Source: Valencia hispanica (lineage: Eukaryota > Chordata > Actinopteri > Cyprinodontiformes > Valenciidae). Taken from it: a stretch of DNA of 64,000 nt. Below, piece after piece: positions 1 through 13,000 of the stretch (within the stretch, counting starts at the first letter, position 1; the number at the start of each line of letters is the position of its first letter). The notes below the pieces were generated by a model. The model saw nothing but the letters and a program-made list of their open reading frames with translations, did not search any database and had not been told where the DNA came from. A program made the position numbers and the translations under genes. The DNA is taken from positions 131,501 through 195,500 of the forward strand of contig OY747715.1 of NCBI GenBank assembly GCA_963556495.2. Reading direction: 5' to 3'.

Positions 1-1089
1 ATATTAACTGGATGCAGTGGACAAATCGTATTACACAACTGGCACAGACCTCCGCCAAGGAACCTCAGACCCCCCCCCCCCAAATGGTTATGTATTTGTA
101 ATTTTCCTTGACCATGAAAACACACCTTTAGCAGCAGGAATGACACTGATATAATTTCAGATCACCCCTGAATTAAAATCCCCTGTTCCTGGTCCCATTG
201 CAGACATTTCTTGAAATTGTCATCAGAATCCACCTTTAACTTTTTGAGTTATGTTGCCAAGTAACAGACAAACAAACCAATCTTGGCGAAAACATGAAAG
301 CTTATAGAGGAGGTAACAATAAGACCACACGTTTCTGACATGTTTCAGCCACTAGAAGAGCTGCAGGAAAGACAGCGTCTGTAGCCAGGTGCCTCTGGGG
401 TTCTGACCAATCAGAGAAAAAGGTAACAAACAAACTTTCCAAAGGATTTTTTCTAAAGGAAAAATGAAATGTCTCTGATTTTGTTATTTTACGATATTCC
501 ATATTTTTATTTTAAACTAACTTAATATTTTGGCCTAATTCCATCTTTTTAACCAATGAAATCTGATCAGTTACTTAGTACTAGTACTGGAGTTCAAATA
601 TTTTGCGACTTTTGCTTGAAGACAGCTTTTAGCTAGTCGACCTACATAACTCTGATGAACTATCATTACGGCCGGTACAAACACCTACAGATGAGAAGGT
701 GAAATCATCTGTAGGTGAGAAGCAGATCAGTCAGGTGAGAACTTGTTTCCGTTTGTCAAGTTAAATCAGAGCATCACAAGAAACACAGTTTAATTTCATT
801 AAAAACGTAACCAGTTTCTGGCCCAAACACTTTGTCCAGGTACTAAAACTAAAGGAGAGGAGAGGGTGGAGCTACATCAGATAGAAAACAGGAAGTGTTC
901 AGGTATCATCAATAATTTGAACTGTCATTAGGTAGTCCAGTTGCAGGAGCCATTATTTAATCATCAATTACATTATTAGAAAAAAATTCTGATCAGTTAT
1001 CTAGAAGAAACTGCAGTTTTAATCTGACCAAATAAAACTTGACAGACACTTCCTGCTTCTCTCATTGGTTCAGCCTGATGACATCACTG
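1..1089. other. slc23a1 3' flank / 3' UTR
   Basis: No coding feature is recognisable downstream of the slc23a1 stop codon. A minus-strand AATAAA lies at 506-511 and could end the transcript, but this is only one of several AT-rich stretches. A short C-run sits near 71-81. Confidence 0.35.
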
Positions 1090-4000
1090 TCACACCTTGG
1101 TGCTTGGCAGTGGGATCTCTCCCACTTCCTCCTCTTCTCCTCCTTGCTCCACCCCTTCAGGACGCAGAACTTCGTCAGACGCCTTGAAACCTGTAAAGGT
1201 GGGGCAGATGGGAAACCGGCGGAGCCAGCGGGTCCTTCTGACCACGCCCATCCCCAAAGGGAAGTCGTAGGAGGAGGCTCCTAAGGAGAAACCTGAGGAG
1301 CTCCACTGGACCAGTCCTCGCTCCTCCCTTGTTCCTGAACACAACAAGAAAAAAACCTTAAAATAGGCGAGGGTGACATCACTGCAGGTGTATACCTGTC
1401 CACAATTCTTTACATTTTTCTTTACATAAAAAAGAAATCTAATTAAATGCTTCCATTTTTATTTACTTTGATATTCTTGATTTAAAGTAACAAAGTCAGT
1501 GAATAAGATTTAGCAGAAGCTTCTTTGGTTCCAGACCAGAAGCTGGTCTTCATGAAGACTAAAACTAAAAACTCGAAATGCTCCTTAGTGGCAATAGATT
1601 AGTTGTTTGTTGTTTACCTGGTATTGTGTTGTCGAGAGAAAAAGCCAAAAAACCTCCAACGAACATCTCAGTGGACAGAAGAACTGTCAGAATCTGATCC
1701 AGTTCTTCAACACCTGAACCAAGACGAGATCAGAATCATTTTAACTTGATTTTAAATGAAAAACCAGTAAAATCAACTAGAAATGTCTTCAACCTCTAAA
1801 ATGTTCAGTAAAAACTAATTTAGTTCTTATTTACAAAGAAACTGAATCTGTTTCCAACGTCTTATTAGATGGATCAGAACCTGCTTGAGGCTCCATGAGT
1901 ATCAGCCTATAATAATCAGCTCCATCATCCATCAGAGATCTGATTGGTCCATATGTTCCTAACAGAGCCACACGCCCCCGCCACCCTGGGACTGCCCCCA
2001 CCGCCGACACCCCAGGCCCCCACCCCCTCGTGCCACAGCAACAGCCACAGCGGACGGACGGCTACCCCAGGCCACGCCCAGCCAGCACCCGGATACCAAG
2101 ATCTACCAGCTCCCGGGCCCAGATCCCGCCCCACGCAGAGCGCCGAGATCAGGCACCCACCAATGCCAAACAAACACACCAATGAACTGACCAGGCACCC
2201 CACAGAACAGGCAGCGGAAAGCACCAGGTCCGTCCCCCCTTGAGCCACCAAATGGCAAATATCAAGAGCCCCCAACGCACCAGCGGGCAGGGGCATCAGT
2301 CACTGGCAGGGAGTGACGGAGAGGAAATAGGCCCCCGTTATATGTAGGGCCTGAGATGTGCCAGGTGAGAGGGCATGGCTCATATGCCCCATAGACACTC
2401 TATACTCCCAGGTCCAGGTGCCCCAGCAGAGCAACCTGTCCCTGCACCCGGGAGATGAACCCACTACCCTCTAGGATGGAGACAAGCAGACCGCCCAAGT
2501 CACCACAGTGGCAAGAGCAGCCCACCATCCCAGGCCCCCGACCAGACAGCCTGAACCACCTCCCGGATCTTCCGTTCTTTCTGTCTCTGCTCTGTCTTCT
2601 TGAACCCCCAGTCGGTCGTGGCAGATGGCCGCTGGTACTGATCCTGGTTCTGGTTCTGCTGGAGGTTGCTTCCTGTTAAAGGGGAGTTTTTCCTCTCCAC
2701 TGTCGCTACATGCTTGCTCAGTATGAGGGATTGCTGTGGTTGGAGTCTGCATCAACTTGGCACAACCTCAAGACAGCAAGAGGAGGAGCTTAATTGGTTA
2801 ATGATTTCTTCAAGGGTTTTTGGTTTAATTCATGGTATTCAGACATTTTCTCTACATTAGTGTTGAGTGGGGATGACACTTGTAATGTGTTTGGTACTGC
2901 GTTACAGACTGACCGTCAAATTGTCATAATCTTTTTTTTTTTTTTGTGGACACAGTGTCCTGTATTTGACAGTAGATAGTACATAGAAGGGGGAGAGAGG
3001 TGGAGGAAGACATGCCAAAGGTCCACCAGGACAAGACTTGAACCCGGGACGATAATATTATATTCCAATATTAATGTTTCTGTCAATGATTTCAGAAAAG
3101 AACGATTCCCTTGCGCCTTTCAAAGTTAACTGATATCTGTTCAGTCTTTCTTTGTAGCTCTCATAGTGAACCTGGAGTCGAGGTTGCCACCATTGTCTCT
3201 CGGCTTATCGACACTCCCTTTTTTCATTACGTACTAGTGGATCGCTTGTCCATGGAGACTTATTTCTATCTGAGACTACTTTCACTTTATTTGGAGCAAT
3301 GGTGTCAATTACGTCTGAAATTTTAGGCCCTGTCCATACGGGGATGAAAACAGGTGTAGCAGCAAAGATATTTAATTGAATAGGTGTCTCATTCAAAAGC
3401 AGCCGTCTGTTCAGCATACCGTAAACGATCATGTTTGATCTGTCATACTGTCATACTTCTCTCCCTGGATGATGAAGTAAGTCGTCACCAAACATTTAAT
3501 CTTTGAAATCTTGCAGACTGACTAAATGACCCGGGACCACACTGAGAGAAGGTGTAGGACTCAAGGTAAAGACCAAAAGGTACTGATGAGATACTTTTAA
3601 ATGTTTGTTTCAGCAAAGACTTTTTACTTCTGATCTGACTTACTGAAGGGGGCCAGTCCTAATGAACACAAACAAACACATCCTCAGGTAAAAGCAGACT
3701 CACCTGTCCTGATGGCATTTGGGTGTCTGTCCAGGTATGTTGGCAGCGTTAAGCCGAAGAACATTGAGAACCCCAGAACAAAAAGATTTCTGGAGGAATT
3801 CAGATCAACCAGCTGCAGGTTTGATAGACCAACGGCTGTGATCATACCTGAGGGGTACCAAAACACCAGGATTAATGTGATCTTATCAACCTACCAGTAG
3901 GAAGAACAGAATACACATATAGCTCACCAAACAATGTGCAGAACATTCCTCCAAGGATGGGATCTGGCAGAGAGGCAAACAGAGCTGTGAATTTCCCAAC

Positions 4001-7000
4001 CGATCCTAAAATGAACATGATCCCAGCTCCAAACTGCACCACCCGTCTGCTGCCCACCTGTACACAGGACCAACAGTTTAAACACAAACTAACATCTACA
4101 TGACCTGCAAACAGGCGTCTATGGTCTTTTTCAATGGATAAAACACTTGGGTGTATCCAGGTTTGAAGACCTAACTTATTCAACATCTTTAAATAGAGCA
4201 AAGCTGTTTTTTAATAAATTAAATTTAGCTTATTAGTATAGCGCAGATTCACAACACATGTCATCTCATGGCATTTTAAAAGAAAAGTCATTTCAATTCA
4301 ATCATCCAAACATTCTAATCAGTTTAAAAGTTTTCTATCTAAAGAATCCCAGCAGATTGCGTCGAGTCATTGACTCCTCCTGGACCAACATGTAGCGACA
4401 GCAGACAGTCGCCTGCTTTGTGTTGTTGACTTCACAGCAATCCCTCCTACTGAGCAAGTATCAGAATCAGAATCAGAATCAGCTTTAATGGCCAAGTATG
4501 ACACATACAAGGAATTTGACTCTGGCAACTTTTCTCTCCAGTACAGAACTTAAATAATTGAAATAAAGAAATAAATACAAATAAATAATAAAGGATAATA
4601 TATACACCAAACCGGGGTTATTTTACAGTGAGTATGTACAGCAGTGCAGAGTTATAGTTTATTGTTATGTGAATGGACTCACACTCTGTGACTACACAGA
4701 GTTCATCAGAGCGACAGCCTGGGGCAAAAAACTGTTCTTGTGTCGGGTGGTTTTGGCGTACAACGCTCTGTAACGCCGGCCTGACGGGAGGAGCCTAAAC
4801 AGATTGTGGCCAGGGTGTGAGGGGTCTGTGGTGATTTTTCTGGCCCGCTTCTTGACCCTGGACTGGTACAGGTCCTGAATGGAGGGAAGATCAGTACCTA
4901 TGATCCTCTCTGAGGACCTGACTGTTCTCTGCAGTCTGTCCTTGTCTTTTCTGGTGGCGGATCCGAACCAGACAGAGATGGATGAGGTCAGGACAGACTG
5001 GACTATTGCTGTGTAGAAGATGGTCAGCAGTTCCTGAGGCAGGTTGAACTTTCTGAGCTGACGCAGAAAGTACAGCCTTTGCTGGGCCTTCTTTCTTATA
5101 CAGTTAATGTGGGAGGTCCACTTCAGGTCCCGTGTGATGGTGGATCCTAGGAACCTGAAAGACTTCACTGTGGGGACTGGCCTGTTGATGATTATGAGAG
5201 GAGATGTTGATGGGGGTCTCTTCCTGAAGTTCACTGTCATCTCCACAGTTTTGAGCGGGTTTAGCTCCAGGTGGTTCTGACTGCACCAGAGGACCAGCTG
5301 TTCCACTTCCCCTCTGTATGCAGACTCGTCACCGTCATGGATGAGTTCAGACAGGACGGAGACACTCCATCAGGACCTGATGCCTTCTTAATCCTCTGTC
5401 TCTGAAATAGTTGACGTACATCCTGTTCACAGATCCTTGGCGCAGGAAGGGGGTCAGGTACGGGGGTGGTTTGGGGTGATGCTAGGCCTTTTGTAATGGA
5501 GATGGTGGCGGAGGTGGAAGGTGTGAAAGTCGTTTCAAACCTGGAGAAAAAGTCATTGAGGTCCTCAGCCAGGCGGGGGCTCCCCACAGGGTGGGGGGAC
5601 GGTCTCCTGTAGTTGGTAATGGTCTGCAGGCCCTTCCAAACTGCAGAAGAATCGTTGGCAGAAAAACGCTCCTTCAGCTTTGCACTGTAGTTTCTTTTTG
5701 CTGCCTTGATCTCCTTTGTCAGCTTGTTCCTGGCCTGCTTGTACAGGACCCGATCTCCACTCCTGTAGGCCTCCTCCTTGTCCTGGCGTAGCCATCTCAG
5801 TTCTGCAGTGAACCATGGTTTGTTGTTGTTGAACGTGCAGAAGGTTTTGGTCTGCACACACATGTCCTCACAAAAGCTGATGTAAGATGTCACAGTGTCG
5901 GTCAGTTCGTCCAGGTCTGAGGCTGCTGCTTCAAAGACGCTCCAATCAGTGCAGTCAAAGCAGGCCTGTAACTGCATCTTTGACTCATCAGTCCATCTCC
6001 TCACAGTTCTTACTACAGGCTTAGCAGATTTCAGCTTCTGCCTGTAAGATGGGATGAGGTGGACCAGGCAGTGGTCAGAAAGTCCCAAAGCAGCACGGGG
6101 GACAGAGCGATATGCATTCTTTATTGTGGTGTAGCAGTGGTCTAAAGTGTTCATGTCCCTGGTGGGACACGTCACGTGTTGTCTATATTTAGGCAGTTCA
6201 AGTTTGAGATTTGCTCTATTAAAATCCCCGAGAATGATTAGCAGAGAGTCCGGGTGAGTTTTCTCCACGTCTGTGATCTGGTCGGCGAGGTGATGTAACG
6301 CCTCCGTTACGCACGCCTGCGGTGGAATGTATACAGCGACCAGCACAAACGAGGCGAACTCCCGCGGTGAATAAAATGGTCTACAGTTTATGAAAAAAGA
6401 CTCTAGGTGAGGGCTGCATGTCTTCTTTAACACTGTGACATCTGTACAGCAACGTTCGTCTATGTAGAAGCACGTTCCTCCTCCCTTTGACTTCCCAGAC
6501 AGTTCCGCGCAGCGGTCCGCTCAGAACAGCTGGAAGCCTGGCAGCTTTAGTGCGCTGTCCGGGATGGGTTCACTGGACCAGGTTTCAGTGAAGCAAAAGG
6601 CGGCAGAACGGCGAAAGTCTGAGTTCTTGGATAGGAGAAGGAGCAATTCATCCATTTTGTTAGGCAGAGAGCGGACGTTCCCCAGGTGTATGGATGGGAG
6701 AGCGGTGCGTAATCCCCAGAATCTCCATAAAGCAGTCTGGTTGAGTAAAAACCGGTGAAAAAAGTCCGGCACTGGATATACCTATTTGTAAGAGTAAACT
6801 CTAAATAAGATAAATGTATAAATTAATACTTTTAATAAATTAGACATTTAATCTTCCTTCCCTATCCCTTTTCTAGAAAATAGTTAGTAGTAGTAGACGT
6901 AGTAGAGTAGAAAGCCGTTTGCCCGTTCTCATCAGCATCAAAAAAACAGAATTACAGTTGATCTTCAATCACCCCGTGCATGCCTCTGCCGTTATTAGTA

Positions 7001-10000
7001 CATAAAACTATCATACAACCCCTCAGAGGTCATAAAGTTAAGGAAACAAAAAGCACAGCTCCTTCATGCAGTGAGCCAATATTAGTTGTGAATTGACTAT
7101 AAATAAACAAACCGAATTTAATTTATCCATCCATCCATCCATTTTCTTCCGCTTATCCGGGGTCGGGTCGCGGGGGCAGCAGCCTAAGCAAAGAGACCCA
7201 GACTTCCCTCTCCCCAGCCACTTGTTCCAGCTCCTCGGGAGGAACCCCAAGGCGCTCCCAGGCCAGCCAAGAAACATAGTCCCTCCAGCGTGTCCTGGGT
7301 TGTGTCCTGGGTCGTGTCCTGGGTCTTCCTCCCGTTGGGACGTGCCTGAAACACCTCACCAGGGAGGCGTCCAGGAGGCATCCTGACCAGATGCCCGAGC
7401 CACCTCAACTGACTCCTCAATGTGGAGAAGCAGCGGCTCTACTCTGAGCCCCCTCCGGATGACTGAGCTTCTCACCCTATCTCTAAGGGAGAGCCCAGAC
7501 ACTCTGCGGAGGAAACTCATTTCAGCCGCTTGTATCCGTGATCTCGTTCTTTCGGTCACCACCCAGAGTTCGTGACCATAGATGAGGGTAGGAACGTAGA
7601 TCGACTGGTAAATCGAGAGCTTCGCCTTTCGGCTCAGCTCTCTCTTCACCACGACAGACCAGTAAAGCGCCCGCATAACTCCAGATGCCCCACCAATCCG
7701 TCTATCGATCTCCCGCTCCATTTTTCCCATATTCGTGAACAAGACCCCCAGATACTTAAACTCCTCCACTTGGGGAAGGACCCCATCCCCGACCCAGAGG
7801 AGGCACCCCACCCTTTTCCGGCTCAAGACCATGGCCTCGGATTTGGAGGTGCTGATTCTCATCCCAGCCTCTTCACACTCGGCTGCGAACCGCTCCAGCG
7901 AAAGCTGTAGATCACGTTCCGATGAAGCCAACAGGACCACGTCATCTGCAAAAAGCAGAGACCCGATCCTGAAGCCACCAAAACGGATCCCCTCAACGCC
8001 TTGGCTGCGCCTAGAGATCCTGTCCATAAAAGTTAGGAACAGGATCGGTGACAAAGGGCAACCTTGGCGGAGTCCAACTCTCACTGGAAACAAGCCCGAC
8101 TTACTGCAGGCAATGCGAACCAAACTCTGGCACCGGTCGTACAGGGACCTAACAGCCCGTATCAAGGGGCCCGGTACCCCATACTCCCGGAGCACCCCCC
8201 ACAGGGCCTCCCGAGGGACACGGTCGAACGCCTTCTCCAAGTCCACAAAACACATGTAGATTGGTTGGGCGAACTCCCACGCACCCTCCAGGACCCTGCT
8301 GAGGGTGTAGAGCTGGTCCAGTGTTCCAAGGCCAGGACGAAAACCGCATTGTTCCTCCTGGATCCGAGGTTCGACTATCCGTCGGACCCTCCTCTCCAGA
8401 ACCCCTGAATAGACCTTACCAGGGAGGCTCAGAAGTGTGATCCCCCTGTAGTTGGAACACACCCTATGGTCCCCCTTTTTAAACAGGGGGACCACCACCC
8501 CGGTCTGCCAATCCAAGGGAACTGCCCCTGATGTCCACGCAATATTGCAGAGCCGCGTTAACCAACACAGCCCCACAACATCCAGAGCCTTAAGGAACTC
8601 CGGTCGAATCTCATCTACCCCCGGAGCCTTGCCACCGAGGAGCTTTTTAACGACCTCGGTGACCTCAGCACCAGAGATTGGAGAGCCCGACCCCAAGTCC
8701 CCAAACCCTGCCTCCAGATAGGAAGGCATGGTGGTGGGAATTTAATTTATGTTAAATTTAAATGGAAGAGAAGATTAAACATATGATCAATAAATCCAGA
8801 ACGGTTATTAAAATTACCTTTTGGCCAATGACTAGTACATCCAGGAACAGTATACCAAGTGTCATTCAACCTAGAATCATTAATTCCAGCACCAGTAAGC
8901 AAATGAGCAAAAATGTCAAGATAAATATATTTATAACCACTACATCAAGCAGCAGTTAATGTAGAACTAGAACATTTGGGCCAGTAAACATTGGTGTTAT
9001 ATGATCAGAAAAAAGGGCCCTGATTCATTCTGGTGAATTTGTTTACCTTGGTGATTCCAAGGACACCAATGTTGGGACTGGAGGAGGTTGACCCATTTCC
9101 AGTCCCTAACAGACCTGCAATGATGCAGCAGATGCCCTCAGTGAAGATGCCCCTGAAACAAAGAAGCAAAGGCAACAAATGAACAAACCTAACACTTAAG
9201 GGGCGGAGCCTACCCAGTGACTTCCAGTCTCACCTGTTGATAGCATGAACTGGAGGCTGCGTGGCCCCGGACAGACGGGCACAGGCATAATAGTCTCCAA
9301 TTGACTCCACAATACCTGCCATAGTTGCACTCAGCATCCCCAACACTCCAGTAACTGTTACTACCGGCAATCCCCACTGACCTATCGGAGATCATAACCA
9401 TCATCACTACTGTCAGCATTACCAGCCCAGTGTCATCGTTACACTAGAGGCGTTTCCTTGGCTAATCTCTTACATGGGTAAGGCATCCTGAACCAGGGTG
9501 CTGATGTCATGATATCCCCACGAGCGTCAGTTCGCCCTTTGTGTCCATAATGGTCCGGGTCATTAGGGAGCAGGTCAGTTAAAGTTAGAATGTAACAGAC
9601 AAGCCAGACCAGCATAATGGCGAGGATGATCTGAGAATAAATGAATAAATAATAAGAAACAGGATTACATCACTACCTGGCATCATCATTGACACCAGAA
9701 TTTCTGTGGAGTCTTATTTACAGGAAACATCTTGAAGATCTGAACTCTGGTGGATGTCAGTCCTTTTCTTCTGCTATAAACAGGAACAGGGAGTGACGTT
9801 GTCCTCAGGTACTGAGCAAACAGCACAATCAGTAACATACACCTGTAGAGAGTGTTAGGGAATATTTCCATGTGATTAGGGTTTAATTAGTTAGTTACAA
9901 TCTCAGGATGTGCATCTAGGACAATAGGTCATGTAGAGAAAACAAACGCCTTCTGTATGTAATCTTTTTTTAACAATGTATCAAAGGGACTAAACAGACA

Positions 10001-13000
10001 CCAGCTGGAAGATATCTATACTATGTTCTGATCTGAGACTGCACCGACTGTCACCCTAATCAGAACTGGTGCTGACCAGGTCTCCAGGAGGGCAGGGAGA
10101 GGACACACTGGACACGGACGCTGAGCTCATGCTGTTAGAAGATAAACAGTGATTGCTAAATGCTATTTAAAGGGTTTGTATTATAGGTTTGGGTAGGGAA
10201 TATGAGAGAAACTGTTGTCAGTATACTCTGTCCCTCCTTGTTTGCCCAAACATGTGTCCATTAAATACTTCAGTTCCTAAAGGACTCCGCTTAATCTCTG
10301 TTTTGAGAAGAGCTATATTTTAGCCAAACCAAGAGAAACAGACATGTCTGGCAAGGACCACATGTTTCATTTTACTTCAATAGAAAGTACACAGGGGGAA
10401 AGGTACAGGGATGATACACCCACAGGTGGGACATGCTGATAGGTCAACAGATAAACAGGTTTCACAGACAGGTGAAAAGATTTCTTACAAAGCAGACAGG
10501 CCCCAGTGGGACCCAGCTCTGTCTCCTGCAGTGGTGAACACAGACAGACCAATCAGGGAAACAGTTGGTGTGATGGTGAGTGGACCAATGTACTCCAACA
10601 GCAGACCGGGTAATCCACATAAACCAATCACAACCTCCACCACACTGGACATGATGATGGCTCCCTGAATCTGTAAAACAACAAGTAATGATTTCAACAT
10701 TTGGTCTTCAACAAACAATCCTACTGAAGACAGAAACATCACAGATGCTTTTTAAACCCCCTAAGAATGGGTTTCCTCTGACCCAGCCAAGGAAATTGTC
10801 CCAGGACAAAGTGGTTGACTGGGCGTGAGGAGGGTCCTGTGGTGAGTGGATGGTGGGGGTAAAGAGCTGACATATCTCTCTATCCAGCTGGAAAAACACA
10901 CACTGACAAGGCTGTGTGGCATGAAATACCAAAATGAAGCAGCCTTCACACGGACGTTTTAAGCTAAAATGAGGTCTAAAATGTAGAATAATCTCTTTTA
11001 TAATCAGACTTGGAGCAGAACCTGAAAGCTTCTGCACAAAAGAACAATGGCAGGTTCCTGTAGAGAAGCAGATGTCCAGTTTTGTCCCAGTCCAGAGTTT
11101 GACAACCAGTCCATTTAGCCACTCAATGAATCTGAACCCAATTTCAAGTTCAGCAATCTTTAAGCACATTTTGGAGACCTCTGAAGAGGCCAGATGCTCG
11201 AAAGGATTTGTCTTCGTTCTCAAAGCTTGGCCAGGAATATCCAGGTTCCTGATTCAGAGGTTTCACCCAAAGTGTATCAGTCAAATGTTAACTTAGTCTC
11301 AGTGTGGACCCTTAAAACTTTGGTCGTTTTTTACAGCCGATAGTCTGGTAACCTCGGTTTGATTGGGATGGCGCTGCACCACGAAGCACTGAAAACAGGG
11401 ACACTTCTTGTTCTGTGAAATGTAAACCAACATGAAGTGGTGTCAGATTTTAGCGGTTTCAGGATTGCTCTGTTGTCGTTGGCAAATGTGCCAGACAAAA
11501 ACGTTGCAGCAATGGGCTCAGCATGAGCAGAGAACGAGGCAGGGTTTTTATTGTTGCGCGGTTGTTTTGGTTGTATTGACCCAGATTGCCCTGCGGTATA
11601 GTCCACTTGCTGCTTCTGTAGTGCTCCCGGCTTGCTTGGCATTCACATATGCAATCGAACTGGACCCAAGTTCACTCCAACTGAGCCCAGAACGAGGTTT
11701 TTTTGCAAACCATAGTTCGCTTTTTGGTCCGCATCAGAGTTTGATTGTGCATTCTCACCTCCCCAAATGAACAGGATTTCCTGGGCTAACAAATTAGAGT
11801 TGCATTAAAGCAGATTAAACAGGGCTGGTGTGAATGGCCGCTTTCATATCCTTAATCCTGGCCCCAGTCCCCAGTCCCCTGACCACCTAGACCATCATAC
11901 CTCTCTGATCCGAGGGTGCCAGATATGAGAGGTGTTGAGGGGAAGACTCCAGTTCCCATAAATTACATCTGAAGATAAAAAACCAGAAATGACAGTGTTA
12001 CCATGTTGTTTCCTTACAGAAACATCAGTGCTCATAAACTAACCTCACCTTCACTGGGACACTTCCACCGGTCCAGGCTGAGAATTGCCTGAGCAGGAAT
12101 CAAGAAGGCAAAAGCACTGGCCTGAAACAAAGGAAGCCTGGAAACACAGAGACACCTTAGTCTTCAATTTAAACTGAGCTCCTCAGATTCTCCAGAAACT
12201 GAGACTCAGCAGAGCTCCTCAGACTTACCTAACTCCCACCGTGGTCTGGATCAGAGTTGTGATTCCAACGGTGGTGAAAATGGTTCCGATCAGCTGACTC
12301 ACAGTGTTTTGATCTCGTCCAACACACATCGCTTCAGCCAGAAGAAACGGGACTGCAACAGTGCCACTGAAACATGTCAGGTAATGCTGTGAACCAATCA
12401 GAAAAGAGCAAACCTTCAGTCTCATTAGAACTTCCTACCTGAATCCTCTTTGTGGTCTCCGTCCCATCCTTCTATCTCTCTTTTTATTTTTACTCCTATT
12501 GAGGTAGTATTCTGGGGTTTGAGCCATGAGGATGCTCCACCCCCAGGGGGTAGCTGACTGGGTTTTTTGTTTGTTTTTTGTACACATGTCATCTGTAAGC
12601 TCATATCCAGTAAGAACCCAGTACCCACTGATCTTCATGATCTACAGAGCTCTGACAGAAACACTCTAAATAGAACGTGGTAAACTTAATCCAAGTCTCA
12701 CCTGTAGTCCCAGCAGGATGCACAGGTACCATGGTGGGACATCTTCAATGGTGTAAATCATATCTAATCCTGCCTTCTCTGCTCTGATTGGCTGGTTTAT
12801 AGGTCCTTCAGTCTTGCTCGCCTTCTGGCCTCGTCCATCTTTCAAGTGATCCTGACTCTGTTTGGACAAGCACAGGTATAGCAGGTTGATTCAGGGGTTT
12901 CAGGTAGAACAGAGGGGCTGTTTAGGAACAAGTTAAGGTGCGGTAGCAAAAACATATAATTGGAATAATAAGCCGACAGGAGAAAAAACTGCCTAATCCT

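Noticed and set aside
7572..8721. Plus-strand frames of 112-174 codons, repeated at 16097-16933
   Set aside because: Antisense of the Rex3 reverse transcriptase in both copies.
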